From a virus, in IMG/VR virus record IMGVR_UViG_3300037246_002669, positions 1-64,000 of that record: 64,000 nucleotides of DNA; one strand, 5' to 3'. Position 1 is the stretch's first letter, and the number at the start of each line of letters is the position of its first letter. Positions 1 to 8,553 of the stretch are shown here, one piece after another. Position numbers and translations under genes: made by a program. The notes beneath the pieces were generated by a model, which did not search any database, was not told the DNA's origin, and worked only from the letters and a program-made list of their open reading frames with translations.

Positions 1-919
1 GTACGTGCACCATGTATGTGTCCTATATATACCCTTATGTATGTGTGTGTGTTTGTTGTTACCTATCCTCCAAATTTCATGTCGTGAATACCCTATGTAT
101 GCTATGCGTGTTCATGTGTTGTGTTGTGTATATGTAACATGTCCTACTCTCCAAATTTCATATGCGTGTAATGTATGCGTGCGCATGTGCATCAGTGTAA
201 TGCATTGACTTGATGCATGTTCATGCGTGTATGTGTTATGCACAATGCAGCGTATGCATGTGTTGTGTATGTAGTACGTGCATGTCCTATCCTCCAATTT
301 TCATATACGTGTAATGTATGCATGTGCATGTGCATGGGGGGTGGGTACTTGCGTGTAATGTATGCATGCACATGTTCATGTGTCATAGAGGGTAACGTGT
401 CATATAGTGCAATGCAGTATGCATGTGCATGGGGGTGGGTACTGATGCAGTATGATACCCAATAACCATAGGCTTATCGGTATGCATGTGCAGGTAGAGT
501 ACATGGTGTATGCAGCATAGGGGAGTAGGTACTGTGAGCATGTATGGTATATAAGGTAAGATTGTCCTACTCTCCAATTTCGTATGCGTTACGCAGTAAG
601 GTTGCCCATGTAGGGGGATTGGATAAAGCATGGGCAATGATCGTTACACGACACAAGGCAGTTGCGTAGGCCAGGGTAGGTACTTCGTAGTGTTGTTGTA
701 TATGTCACAGTGCAGTATAGGGGAGGATACTCGCCCAAATTCATGTATATCGTGTATGCGCATATGCGGTGAGATACTGTACTGTCCCTGCATAGCACTT
801 ACTGCATACGTAGGATCACTGCTCTTGCCTCCCAATTTTAGGGCGAGAATATGTGTAAATGTCACTGATATGCATTTCACTGCAAAACACTGGCATGAGC
901 GTTCATGATACCGTTATTT

Positions 920-939
920 TCGTGCAATTTATTGCAAAT
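920..939. promoter_or_regulatory. Dispersed 20-bp palindrome, copy 1
   Basis: Right half TTGCAAAT is exact; the left half is degenerate (TCGTGCAA) with spacer TTTA. It belongs to a family with consensus ATTTGCAA-N4-TTGCAAAT found about 18 times in the window. This copy lies in the gene-free left-end region. Confidence 0.6.
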
Positions 940-1013
940 GGAGTGTAACCTATTGTAATCATTAGCCAACACACTCAGAAACTACTCTGTAGGCATGGTA
1001 CGGTTACCCTGGT

Positions 1014-1041
1014 GCATCGCATAACTTGTATGGGGTATAAT
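1014..1041 (+). promoter_or_regulatory. Weak possible plus-strand promoter
   Basis: A perfect TATAAT at 1036-1041 is preceded 17 bases upstream by a poor -35 (TGCATC). A ribosome-site-like AGGAGG follows near 1077, but the next ATG is followed within two codons by a stop. No gene is apparent downstream, so this is either a non-coding transcript start or chance. Confidence 0.2.
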
Positions 1042-1178
1042 GGGAACGTGGTCGCGGGAACGTTTGAGTGTTACTTAGGAGGGAATAGGTACCATGGCAT
1101 AGGGGCAACTGTGCCGGTACTTTGTGGCACTATATACCGATTAAGGGGGTTTATGTATTAGTAGCATCGTATGACTCA

Positions 1179-1658
1179 TCATGATTGTATCCTCCATCCT
1201 CGCCATTGTGCCTCCGTGACAAAGTTTAAGCAGTCCAGGAAGTGGGGGCACTCTCCGTACTTGGAACATCTGCCTGAACTTTTCCTCTCCACGATCCTGC
1301 ACCCATGGATCGTCACCGGTCCGACAATCTTGGACTTCTGATTTAGTACCTTGCCCCCCTGTAACCTGCCACAGTGTTGGCAACGGTACCGAACTTTACG
1401 CATTTCCTCGATGATTTCAGCACCCTTATCAATCGCATTTCGATACGTCTGAGCAGTAATGTTTCTTTCATCCCCACAGTCCGGGCATACTGCTTTGCAA
1501 CGCCGGGGAACTTTACCTGCATTGTTGCGCTTCATGCTACACGGCCCGCATATCACATTACGGGCATTGCCGTATTTCTTTAGCGCTTTTTTATACCCTT
1601 GTTTACTCTTCAGTGTCCTCTTCTTCTTACAGACAGGACACGACACTTGATAAGGCAT
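1179..1658 (-). CDS. Cys-rich putative zinc-binding protein
   Basis: A 159-residue basic protein with several CxxC pairs: CPVC near the N-terminus, CGPC, CPDC and CQHC in the middle, and further Cys in the last third (GRCSKYGEC, then HFLDC). This pattern suggests two or three zinc ribbons, hence nucleic-acid or protein binding. The start follows an AAGGAGG site and overlaps the stop of the upstream gene (ATGATG overlap); an ATG three bases earlier is equally possible. I do not recognise the family. It is the last gene of the leftward series before the gene-free end. Confidence 0.7.
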   Translation of the reverse strand: MPYQVSCPVCKKKRTLKSKQGYKKALKKYGNARNVICGPCSMKRNNAGKVPRRCKAVCPDCGDERNITAQTYRNAIDKGAEIIEEMRKVRYRCQHCGRLQGGKVLNQKSKIVGPVTIHGCRIVERKSSGRCSKYGECPHFLDCLNFVTEAQWRGWRIQS

Positions 1659-2095
1659 CATTCCTCCTTGTCCCGTCGGGCTTGCATTCGATGTTCCTTC
1701 AAAGACTCCCCAATTACGGACGGATAATAACTCCACCACATGACCTTCTCTCCGGGCAAATACAGCCTATCACCGGGCCGTTGCCAGACTCCACCACTAT
1801 CTCCCCTGTAATAAGCAAGCCGGTTGAGCGTCCCCCGGTCCGAAACTGTGACGACCGCAGCACTCCAGTGGTCCTGTGTCCCCTCCGGTTGTTCCTCGGA
1901 AGCCTTCTTCCATTCCGGCCGGTCACTGCCTTCCTCCCGAATGGCCCCCCTATCTTTCAGGTACTCGTGAAGTTCGTATGCTTTACACCAAACACAATAT
2001 CGTTTGTCGCCTAATCTCCTTGTGGCATCGTGTTCACACCCAATGGCGGCACAAAACTCACCCGACCGATACTGCCCTATTCTGGTATTCGTCAT
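1658..2095 (-). CDS. Hypothetical protein with N-terminal Cys motif
   Basis: A 145-residue protein. Its N-terminal 35 residues hold a Cys/His set (CAAIGC, an H, then CVWC) that looks like a small zinc knuckle. The rest is polar and contains a Trp/Tyr-rich stretch (VMWWSYYP) near the C-terminus. The start was chosen at the ATG nine bases after AAGGAG; an ATG directly abutting AAGGAG is too close. It is translationally coupled to the next Cys-rich gene. Family not recognised; a zinc-dependent nucleic-acid-binding role is only a guess. Confidence 0.65.
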   Translation of the reverse strand: MTNTRIGQYRSGEFCAAIGCEHDATRRLGDKRYCVWCKAYELHEYLKDRGAIREEGSDRPEWKKASEEQPEGTQDHWSAAVVTVSDRGTLNRLAYYRGDSGGVWQRPGDRLYLPGEKVMWWSYYPSVIGESLKEHRMQARRDKEE

Positions 2096-2119
2096 TGCTC
2101 TCATCTCCTTTATTGAAAA

Positions 2120-2311
2120 CTACGGCAGCATAGCCCGTACAAGACAGTCCTGTGCTTCCAGCAGTTTCCGCATCCCTGCATCTTTCTCCATTCCGTTTGG
2201 CAAATCAATATCCATTTGAAGGGCAAGATCCACAATTGGCTTACTGATTGCCTGTAAATGGGGTGGTAAATGTTTATAGACAAAATACTGTAAAAGGGGA
2301 TGGGGTTTCAT
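2120..2311 (-). CDS. Small conserved phage protein (LPPHLQ / LLEAxD type)
   Basis: A 63-residue, mostly helical protein with HLPPHLQAISKP in the first half and MRKLLEAQDCLVRAML at the end. Short phage proteins with this HLPPHLQ...LRKLLEAKDxxVRA layout are common in many phage genomes. The pattern (hydrophobic helix, Pro turn, second helix ending in an L-EA-A motif) resembles, in my recollection, the Acb2/Tad1 helical-hairpin proteins that sequester cyclic-nucleotide immune signals, but this protein is short and I could not test the match. It sits one base from the MazG-like gene upstream, so the two are co-transcribed. Confidence 0.7.
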   Translation of the reverse strand: MKPHPLLQYFVYKHLPPHLQAISKPIVDLALQMDIDLPNGMEKDAGMRKLLEAQDCLVRAMLP

Positions 2312-2312
2312 T

Positions 2313-2756
2313 CTATGTCTCCTTGTCGGTATCCTTCATTCGTATTTCAGAGAGCAGTCCTACATTTCCTTTGCAACATACTCCGTACTTGGATGTGGTG
2401 GGGAGAGCAGGCCAGCCTTTTTTGTACTCTCGCAGTTCCGGATGCCGGTTAGTAAATAAAAAGAAAGCAGTCAGGCATACGTCAACCGCCTCTTTCATTA
2501 CCAGTTTGTCCGACTCATCGGTCCTGCCTTTTCTGGGGAATAAGACCGGGAACAACTCTGACAGTTCTTCTGCCAATTTCATCCAAATTATCTCCGGGGT
2601 TTGATCCTCCCACGGTCCGTAAGACTTTCCTTCGTCGTCATCGCCACTCGCCACATCCCGTCTCTGTAGTTTCAACTCCATTTCCTTCATGAACACCGCA
2701 AGAGAAGGACGAACAATTACCCCGTCAATCTCGATTCCTCTAACTTTGAAGCCCAT
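2313..2756 (-). CDS. MazG-like nucleotide pyrophosphohydrolase-like protein
   Basis: A 147-residue protein. The middle shows a MazG/all-alpha NTP pyrophosphatase style pattern: a helix with KLAEELSEL (E-E-x2-E metal-binding type), a loop, then KEAVDVCLTAFF with the E-x2-D expected of the second metal-binding helix. Such enzymes hydrolyse non-canonical or surplus nucleotides and are frequent in phages. The N-terminal 50 residues and the Cys-containing tail are not typical, and the family assignment rests on this motif alone. A GGAGG site precedes the ATG. Confidence 0.5.
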   Translation of the reverse strand: MGFKVRGIEIDGVIVRPSLAVFMKEMELKLQRRDVASGDDDEGKSYGPWEDQTPEIIWMKLAEELSELFPVLFPRKGRTDESDKLVMKEAVDVCLTAFFLFTNRHPELREYKKGWPALPTTSKYGVCCKGNVGLLSEIRMKDTDKET

Positions 2757-2791
2757 TCATACCTCCTGAAATAACATAGCATAGTCCTTCG

Positions 2792-2834
2792 GGCCGGGAG
2801 GATCTTTGCGACCTCCACAGATGCGTTCCCGGCC
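2792..2834 (-). terminator. Hairpin between lysozyme and the next upstream gene
   Basis: The arms GGCCGGGA (2792-2799) and TCCCGGCC (2827-2834) are perfect inverted repeats in the 100-bp gap between the lysozyme and the MazG-like gene. There is no U-run, so it may be an mRNA stability or processing hairpin rather than a true terminator. Confidence 0.4.
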
Positions 2835-2856
2835 TTCGGACTCCTTTCGGTAAAGA

Positions 2857-3369
2857 CTACCCAGTGTAATACATTCCGTCACGGAATAACTCTATCGTTC
2901 GTTCCCTCCGATATGCAAGACCGTTACTTTTCTTCCCGCCCGCGTAGATCCATCTGCGCATCTCATGAGGAACAGCATCATAGCACGCGGCATTCACCCG
3001 CTGCAAAAGAGTACTATTCCGGAAGGCGGATCTTCCCACGTTGAAAGTGAAGATCACCAAAGCGTCAAACCGCCGTTGGCCCAGTAACTTCCAACCAGTG
3101 TAGCACCTGACGCAATCCTCATACCGGGCAAGATCATTTGAGAGCAAATCATAAGCTTCCTCCGAGGTGATTCCCCCGGAGCGGTAGTCTATGATATGCC
3201 CATTGGTGAGGATAATCTTTCCGGACCGCAGTTCACTTCGCGTCAGCAAGTGTCCTATCCCTATGGTAGGGCATCCCCCCTCATCCGGATAGACTGCAAG
3301 TTCGGTTCCTTCCAGTAGTGCAAGCATCCTCAGTCCGGTGGGACTTAACTTCATGGTGTTGTTGTCCAT
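2857..3369 (-). CDS. Endolysin, GH24 (T4-type) lysozyme
   Basis: A 170-residue muramidase that cleaves the MurNAc-GlcNAc bond of peptidoglycan at the end of infection. The T4 lysozyme triad is visible with exact spacing: E20, D29 and T35 within LLEGTEL...YPDEGG...PTIGIGH. Downstream are the expected FTFNVG and a late R-R-x-x-E segment (YRRERTIEL). Length matches the family. No signal peptide is visible, so export needs a holin; candidates lie far away near 41.6-42.2 kb. The start overlaps the stop of the preceding gene (TAATG). Confidence 0.92.
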   Translation of the reverse strand: MDNNTMKLSPTGLRMLALLEGTELAVYPDEGGCPTIGIGHLLTRSELRSGKIILTNGHIIDYRSGGITSEEAYDLLSNDLARYEDCVRCYTGWKLLGQRRFDALVIFTFNVGRSAFRNSTLLQRVNAACYDAVPHEMRRWIYAGGKKSNGLAYRRERTIELFRDGMYYTG

Positions 3370-3863
3370 TATTTACCTTTTCCTTTCCTGAATATATTAC
3401 CGATTCGAAGCAACCTGGACTTCCCTGTGAGATTCGGTGCTGGCTCACGAGGAGGTGAGATACTGGGTATCGCCACTGGGGAGATGAAATCGCCAGGAAC
3501 TGAAATAGGAGAATTTACCGCTGCACTATCTTCCTGTTCCCTCATATAATCATCCATTTCCTCCAACAAGGATCGCACTATATCTACCAGCAAAGATAAA
3601 ACGGAATCAGTGGAGTTCTGAAGTCCTGAGTATCCTTCAAGATACTCTTTTGTCACCCACCGATGCATCCTTGGCATCCGCCGTTCAGGGTGAGAGGTAC
3701 TTAAAGTGCGATAGTTCTGCTTCTCTACCGTAATGAGATACCGGCGACTGGCGATGTCGTAGTGCGCACCAGCCTTTATTCCCGACTCATCAGGAGGGAG
3801 GCCGGTCGCGCGCATGACAACTTCCCTCATCATATCAGAAGGGATCGACCTACTCGTAGCCAC
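3369..3863 (-). CDS. Hypothetical protein, GTG start
   Basis: A 164-residue protein starting with GTG after GAGGAAG, overlapping the previous gene by 14 bases and the lysozyme by the TAATG junction. It has a polar N-terminal half, a helix around residues 80-110 (SVLSLLVDIVRSLLEEMDDYM), a Pro/Ser-rich linker and a basic C-terminus rich in Lys, Arg and Gly. No transmembrane segment is convincing. Position directly before the lysozyme suggests a lysis or virion role, but nothing in the sequence proves it. Confidence 0.6.
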   Translation of the reverse strand: MATSRSIPSDMMREVVMRATGLPPDESGIKAGAHYDIASRRYLITVEKQNYRTLSTSHPERRMPRMHRWVTKEYLEGYSGLQNSTDSVLSLLVDIVRSLLEEMDDYMREQEDSAAVNSPISVPGDFISPVAIPSISPPREPAPNLTGKSRLLRIGNIFRKGKGK

Positions 3864-4233
3864 GATACTTCCTCACTTCCCTGGGAGGATAGCCATCTTC
3901 CCGTAAATACCATGGGGGTACCGGGCCGCAGTGTAAAAGTCTTGTGAGGTAAACTGCCCGTCTAAGCAATTTGTAAGTAGCGAATCCTCCTGCAATTTGC
4001 AAGTTATTGCAAATCTTGCGTTTCTCCTTGTACGTGTATCCCTCAGACTCCATTTTGAACACGAAGATGACGATTGTCTCCCATGAGTCAGGAGTGGTCC
4101 AGTTCTTCAGCCTCTCCTCTCTGTCCTTCTTCGCCCTCTTGATTCCCTGTTTAATCCTTTTCTTGGTGGACTTTGCCTCCAGCCGTTTCTTCAGACCGGG
4201 AACCTTCTCTTTCTTTCTCTTCTGTTTAGCCAC
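3850..4233 (-). CDS. Basic hypothetical protein
   Basis: A 127-residue protein starting at a GTG placed four bases after the strong site AGGAGGTGA; an in-frame ATG nearly 100 bases upstream would run into the preceding gene and lacks such a site. The first 45 residues are extremely Lys/Arg-rich (KQKRKKEK, KRIKQGIKRAKK), suggesting RNA or DNA contact; the remainder is mixed and ends in an aromatic, basic tail. A copy of the dispersed 20-bp palindrome lies inside the gene at 3994-4013. Family not recognised. Confidence 0.65.
   Translation of the reverse strand: MAKQKRKKEKVPGLKKRLEAKSTKKRIKQGIKRAKKDREERLKNWTTPDSWETIVIFVFKMESEGYTYKEKRKICNNLQIAGGFATYKLLRRAVYLTRLLHCGPVPPWYLREDGYPPREVRKYRGYE
3994..4013. 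promoter_or_regulatory. Dispersed 20-bp palindrome, copy 2
   Basis: Both half-sites are exact (ATTTGCAA and TTGCAAAT) with spacer GTTA. It lies inside the coding sequence of the basic hypothetical protein, where it encodes part of an N-N-L-Q-I stretch. Confidence 0.75.
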
Positions 4234-4252
4234 GCCGTCACCTCCTCGTTGA

Positions 4253-4558
4253 TTAAAGCATATTAAGGATACGTTCCCTGTCCTCGAACTCCTGCCGTTT
4301 GAACCAGACGACTGCAGCGGCCAGTGCAATCTCCAGTTCCTTATCCTTGCGGTCGTGCATACCTTTGCCTACCATTTTGACCAGTGCCCTTCTTGCGGCC
4401 AGCAAATCGGAACCTGCGCATTCCCTGATATTGTTCAATTCCCCCTTACCGCCTGCAGTTTCGAATGTCTGCTTGAGTTTTTCGATGAAAACTGCTGCCA
4501 ACTTGCGGACATCCCTTACATGGTCCTGATTGTGGTGTGTTATTTTGGGTCTTGGCAT
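4253..4558 (-). CDS. Small helical hypothetical protein
   Basis: A 101-residue, charged, predicted all-helical protein with alternating hydrophobic positions (VRKLAAVFIEKLKQTFE; LEIALAAAVVWFKRQEF). It begins 70 bases after the terminase stop and is followed closely by the Lys-rich gene. Small helical proteins beside the terminase are common in phages and may be packaging accessories. No family recognised. Confidence 0.6.
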   Translation of the reverse strand: MPRPKITHHNQDHVRDVRKLAAVFIEKLKQTFETAGGKGELNNIRECAGSDLLAARRALVKMVGKGMHDRKDKELEIALAAAVVWFKRQEFEDRERILNML

Positions 4559-4628
4559 TTGTTCCCTCCATTATGGTCCTGATTGTGAGTATAATGTACA
4601 ACCCCCACTATGTAATTTCAAACAGGAG

Positions 4629-7600
4629 TTACCGCCCGCCGCGAATACGTAGTTTCCGCCCGCTTCCCCGATTAAGGGATAGCCGACCTCCTCCTGCTTT
4701 GCCTCGACGTACTGCTCGTACTGGTTTCCCGAACGAAGCCAATCTGGTCTTCATGGTATGGGTTATCCCTGCCAGCGCATCCGAAACATCTTTGGTACCT
4801 CCTGGCGGGTGTTCAATTTTTTTTCCGTTATGGACGATTTCTCGAAGTTCCTTAGAAGCAGTGGCGTGCCGTGGAAGCAGAATGCGCTTATCTTTGATAC
4901 TATTCTTCACTTCCGCGTAAGGATCTACGGAGGTATCCACCGACAAAATCCCAGACTTTATCCGAGACTTTCGCCACGACTGCAGCATCATTGTGGACTG
5001 GAAACTATCCGCAGTTGCAAACTTCAAATTCATGATCCCCCGAAGGTAAAGTACCAGATCGCGCACTAACTCCAGATCAATTTCACCATTGGGGGGAGCA
5101 TTGAGACGGAGCAGCCCATCTACTGTGTAAATTGGCACCCGGGCATCTCTGATCTCCACAAAATCATTCCGTTTGTGGTCATAATATCGGGAGGGAGGCA
5201 GCAACTTATACCCTGAGATATGGCCTATACCGAACCCCGCAGCATCTCCAGTTACTCCAACGTCCACATGGGATGCAAACTCAATCGCAGGGTCCATTAT
5301 GTGATCATTGATGTAATCAATATTGACTAATTGGTCCCACACTGGATGGTCCGGATCACCTCCAGTTATGAGATCAATCACACACTCTTCGACAGTGAAA
5401 AGTGACTGCCCTTCAAACAGTTTTTCGTGTTCCTCTTGTGCCCATTGAATCTCTTCTCGGTAGGGAATAAATGGACTCTTGATACCTGCCGCAATCCCCG
5501 CGAAATCTCGGAGGGCATCCTCGATATTGCGTTCGAAGTCTGTCTTGTATTCCGTGGGAACCTCGATGACATCCTCCAGGTCAATCGCCTCTTCGCGAGT
5601 ATCAATGACTCGTGAGCGTTTTGCCTCGTTGCCAACTTCGACCAGGAACTTTTCCCCGCAGAACCTGTCAGCAGGAAGTGCCTCCCATTGGGACATTTTC
5701 ATGATAAAAATATTGGTCTTTCCGTTCTTACGAACTTCACTTGCAGCCTCTTCAATTTTTCTGGCAGTGAAATCCTCGGTGTGATTGACCGACGACACCA
5801 AAAGCAATTTCCCGGGCAGTTTTCCCTTCTGCTGGAAACGAGATTTCATTCGCCGAATCAATTGCATATAAACCTGTTCCGCTTGATCATAATCCGAGTC
5901 TCGGCGGTGCGCCGCTTTTTTTGAGTCCGTGGTGGTCGCCATGAAGTTCATCTCATCAATTGCGCCCCCGAAAACATTCATACCGATGGCTGCTGTATCG
6001 GCACCACCAACCGGGAGCACTTCTATATTCTTGGGAAACCGAAGTTCACTTTTGACCTTTGGGTCAAATGGAAAATGTTTTGCGAAGTAAGGACTCAACT
6101 TCAGACGGGCACAGAACTGGGTGAAAACAACCTTTTTTGCCAGTCGCTCACTGAGAGATTGCTGGATAAAAATGATAGAAGAACCTGGAGCCAAATCAAA
6201 CTCAATTTGGGGGTTGAAATAGGTACTAAGAGTGTACAGCATGTACCCCATTGCCATATCTGTGAAAAAGTTTTTACCTATCCCGATTGCCCCCGTATTC
6301 CGAGAACATACTGAATTTATTACGTATTCACTCTCTCCGAACGTTTGAATCATGAAGACACCGGGGCCGTCTACGGTCAGGCAGTACACGTCCTCTTCGT
6401 ATCCAAGGCACTCGACTTTCGCCACCACGTGGTTGCGGCCTTTATGTTTTTGCTTTGGAGATAACGGCATGTGGGTATCCCGGAACTCCTTGAAGGTCAG
6501 GCCTACTTGCTTCAGGAGACTATAAACCTTCGTCACCGAACAACCTAATGCGGCAGGCAGGTCTTTGAATACCCGGCACTGGGCAGCAGTTTCGAACAGA
6601 TCATCAGTGGTGATGTCATCTCGTTTATTCGGGTGTGTTTCGTTTACCTTGTGCATCCTATCAGCGCGAGCTATTTTCTCTTGGGTTCCTTCCTCCGAAT
6701 TCCAGTACTGATTTGCGTAGAAGGAAGCATGTCCAGAGTTATTCAGTTTGATCATTCTTTTGGACGCCTCAACTCGCTGGTTTGGATCATTCCACCGGAG
6801 GCACTTTCTTGCGTTCCGGGCAGCTATTACTGACCTCTCCTCCAGTGGTCGTGCGTTGTAATCGCCAATTGCCTTCAACGACTGGCACATGTGCATTTTC
6901 TTGTGATCAGGAATCCAGTACCAATCCATATTGGCGGGACTGTTGTTCAGGGAGTTGAAGTCTTCGTGATGGATGTCATATCCCTTTATGCGAGACTCCC
7001 CAGTGAGGTGCCTCATAACTGTTTTGTGAACGAACTCCCCCTTTCCTCCTTTCTGCCGGTGAACTTCCCTAAGATAGTAACTGCCCTGTTTGTTCGTTTT
7101 TTCCCGATTTGCATAGAATGAGGCCAGTCTGTCCCCGGATTGAAGGTTTTGTATCTGAACTTTCTCCCCATCGGTGTTAATGAACTGGTGACGTGCATTT
7201 CCTTTGACATGGGTTCCGTCTGTGAAGGTGACCCTCCAAATCTCATCAACTCCGGTCTTATGAGGGAGCCTTCCTTGCGCCGGGACCATCTCGCCCTGAA
7301 GATAGGAATACAGCCAAAACTCTTCTCCTTCTGGGATGGTTTCGGACAACTCCTTCAGTGTAGGCATGCTGCCGTCCAGCAACGGAACTACAGTGTCACC
7401 GGTCAGGCACAAGACTGCTTCCACATAATCCTGTTCTGGCTCATGGAACAGCCGCCACAACTCCTCTTTAATGGCCGGTCGGATATATCCTTTTTGTGCG
7501 AAAAATTCCTTACTCTCGGCAAACTCAATTACGTCCACAACACGCTTCACCCATCGGCCCCTTTGTTGTGTCAGGAAGGACGCATCTTTGGACTCCACAG

Positions 7601-7805
7601 CTTTTGCGAAATTGGAGATAAAGTTAAGGATATCTTCTTGGTTGAAGTATTTTTTTCCTTTGATCTTGAAGGTAGGGCAGGCTTTAACCATCCATTCCAG
7701 AAACCCTGCTTCTTGCTTTGACATACCCATCTGATGAACTGCCTTCGCCATACTGAGAAGGGCAGCATTGTAAGGGACTATATGCATCGACGATTTGTTA
7801 ATCAT
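4629..7805 (-). CDS. Terminase large subunit precursor, interrupted by an intein
   Basis: A 1058-residue precursor: DNA-packaging motor plus a 371-residue intein. The joined exteins (about 687 residues) pump DNA into the prohead and cut it. Numbering from ATG 7805: N-extein 1-132; intein 133-503; then the P-loop TGAIGIGKN at 504-512, Walker B GGAIDEMNF with D617 E618, an RNase H-type nuclease with D848 and D854 (VDVGVTGDAAG), TADSFQ with D933, and KDVSDALAG with D1009. These are hallmarks of the large terminase family. Start: GGAGG lies nine bases before this ATG and the gene overlaps the preceding one by eight bases; ATGs at 7814 and 7811 are closer to the site. The insertion splits the ATPase exactly at the P-loop, so the motor needs splicing to work. 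Confidence 0.93.
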   Translation of the reverse strand: MINKSSMHIVPYNAALLSMAKAVHQMGMSKQEAGFLEWMVKACPTFKIKGKKYFNQEDILNFISNFAKAVESKDASFLTQQRGRWVKRVVDVIEFAESKEFFAQKGYIRPAIKEELWRLFHEPEQDYVEAVLCLTGDTVVPLLDGSMPTLKELSETIPEGEEFWLYSYLQGEMVPAQGRLPHKTGVDEIWRVTFTDGTHVKGNARHQFINTDGEKVQIQNLQSGDRLASFYANREKTNKQGSYYLREVHRQKGGKGEFVHKTVMRHLTGESRIKGYDIHHEDFNSLNNSPANMDWYWIPDHKKMHMCQSLKAIGDYNARPLEERSVIAARNARKCLRWNDPNQRVEASKRMIKLNNSGHASFYANQYWNSEEGTQEKIARADRMHKVNETHPNKRDDITTDDLFETAAQCRVFKDLPAALGCSVTKVYSLLKQVGLTFKEFRDTHMPLSPKQKHKGRNHVVAKVECLGYEEDVYCLTVDGPGVFMIQTFGESEYVINSVCSRNTGAIGIGKNFFTDMAMGYMLYTLSTYFNPQIEFDLAPGSSIIFIQQSLSERLAKKVVFTQFCARLKLSPYFAKHFPFDPKVKSELRFPKNIEVLPVGGADTAAIGMNVFGGAIDEMNFMATTTDSKKAAHRRDSDYDQAEQVYMQLIRRMKSRFQQKGKLPGKLLLVSSVNHTEDFTARKIEEAASEVRKNGKTNIFIMKMSQWEALPADRFCGEKFLVEVGNEAKRSRVIDTREEAIDLEDVIEVPTEYKTDFERNIEDALRDFAGIAAGIKSPFIPYREEIQWAQEEHEKLFEGQSLFTVEECVIDLITGGDPDHPVWDQLVNIDYINDHIMDPAIEFASHVDVGVTGDAAGFGIGHISGYKLLPPSRYYDHKRNDFVEIRDARVPIYTVDGLLRLNAPPNGEIDLELVRDLVLYLRGIMNLKFATADSFQSTMMLQSWRKSRIKSGILSVDTSVDPYAEVKNSIKDKRILLPRHATASKELREIVHNGKKIEHPPGGTKDVSDALAGITHTMKTRLASFGKPVRAVRRGKAGGGRLSLNRGSGRKLRIRGGR
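6297..7409 (-). mobile_element. Intein with HNH homing endonuclease in terminase
   Basis: The insert begins with Cys in CLTGDT (splicing block A), has the block-B-like GNARHQF, an HNH-type endonuclease region (DIHHEDFNSLNNSPANM), block F (EDVYCLTVDGPGVF), and ends at the Asn of VCSRN before Thr+1. The right boundary was set because terminases of this type read TGAIGxGK in the P-loop, which is restored if the insert ends there. The usual penultimate His is Arg in this reading, and the nucleophile after the junction is Thr. An alternative end at VIN/S is less consistent with the host protein. The endonuclease likely drives homing into intein-free alleles. Confidence 0.85.
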
Positions 7806-8550
7806 GAGCATCATCCTCCATGTCTACTATTTCCCCGTCGAGGACATACACGCCTGTTTCAGGGTCGTACTCTAATGTCGTAGTAGCTTCCTCGATTAGC
7901 CCTGCCAAATTGTTAGCTGCAGCTACCATAATAGAACCGCGTTCGCCTATCTGTTCCATTACACCGGAAAAGGTACTGTGAATGGTGAGGGTGTGTTCAC
8001 TTGGTTTGGAGTCCAGGATACCCAACTCGATCTGTAGTTTGGTGTACTGATCCAGGGAATCCACTAATGCCTTGAAGACTGTATCTGTCTGTTTCAACGG
8101 CATCTTCATCTGCTTTTCTTTTTCCCTCAACATCACGAATCGGTCAGTCTGTTCCTCTATGAGCCACGCCATCCTCCCCAGACTGTCCAACTTCTCGGAA
8201 ACCCGTTTGGCCCTTCCATTCAAATCGGTTGACTTACTCTCCCCGCCCGCCTTTTCCATCGCCTGATTTGCCAACTGAATCTCGGGTAGAATTTTGGTTT
8301 TGAAATCCCTCAAAGGTCTTGCCAGCGACTTCGCTGAGGCACCACTTACGCCCCACTCTGTCATGGCAATTTTGGCTATGTGGGACGCAGACTGCCCCCG
8401 TCTCAGTCGGTAAAACACTTCGGCAAGTTGTTTGTCTGAGAGATGTTTTAACCATGATCCCCTCGTTTTCTTGGGAGTAACTGCGATCCGCAACTTTTTC
8501 AGTAGAGTTTTTGCAGCCTCGGACACGTCCCCTTCGATGGTACTGGCCAT
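7798..8550 (-). CDS. Probable terminase small subunit
   Basis: A 250-residue protein immediately upstream of, and overlapping, the large terminase, the usual place for the DNA-recognition subunit. Residues about 35-65 (LSDKQLAEVFYRLRRGQSASHIAKIAM) look like a helix-turn-helix; the middle is helical and charged, and the C-terminus is acidic (DGEIVDMEDDAHD), which could contact the large subunit. These features fit a small terminase, but sequence conservation in this family is poor and the call depends mainly on context. Confidence 0.6.
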   Translation of the reverse strand: MASTIEGDVSEAAKTLLKKLRIAVTPKKTRGSWLKHLSDKQLAEVFYRLRRGQSASHIAKIAMTEWGVSGASAKSLARPLRDFKTKILPEIQLANQAMEKAGGESKSTDLNGRAKRVSEKLDSLGRMAWLIEEQTDRFVMLREKEKQMKMPLKQTDTVFKALVDSLDQYTKLQIELGILDSKPSEHTLTIHSTFSGVMEQIGERGSIMVAAANNLAGLIEEATTTLEYDPETGVYVLDGEIVDMEDDAHD

Positions 8551-8553
8551 AGG

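Larger units (their letters stand above)
1..1140. repeat. Gene-free repetitive left-end region
   Basis: No credible coding sequence lies in this stretch on either strand. The plus strand is rich in T and G with many alternating purine/pyrimidine runs (TGTGTG, GCATGTGCATG). An imperfect repeat with a core like CCTAYYCTCCAAATTTCAT, followed by a GTGTAATGTATGCATGTGC-like segment, recurs near 62-81, 141-191, 284-335 and 563-590, with weaker echoes near 724 and 822. It lies downstream of the last leftward gene. It could be a packaging site, an RNA gene or degenerating DNA; the sequence does not decide. One copy of the genome-wide 20-bp palindrome sits near its right part. Confidence 0.6.

Noticed and set aside
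5-908. Several open frames of 60-90 codons in the left-end region
   Set aside because: All arise from low-complexity TG/CA-rich DNA on both strands, have Cys/Met/Tyr-rich nonsense composition and no ribosome sites.
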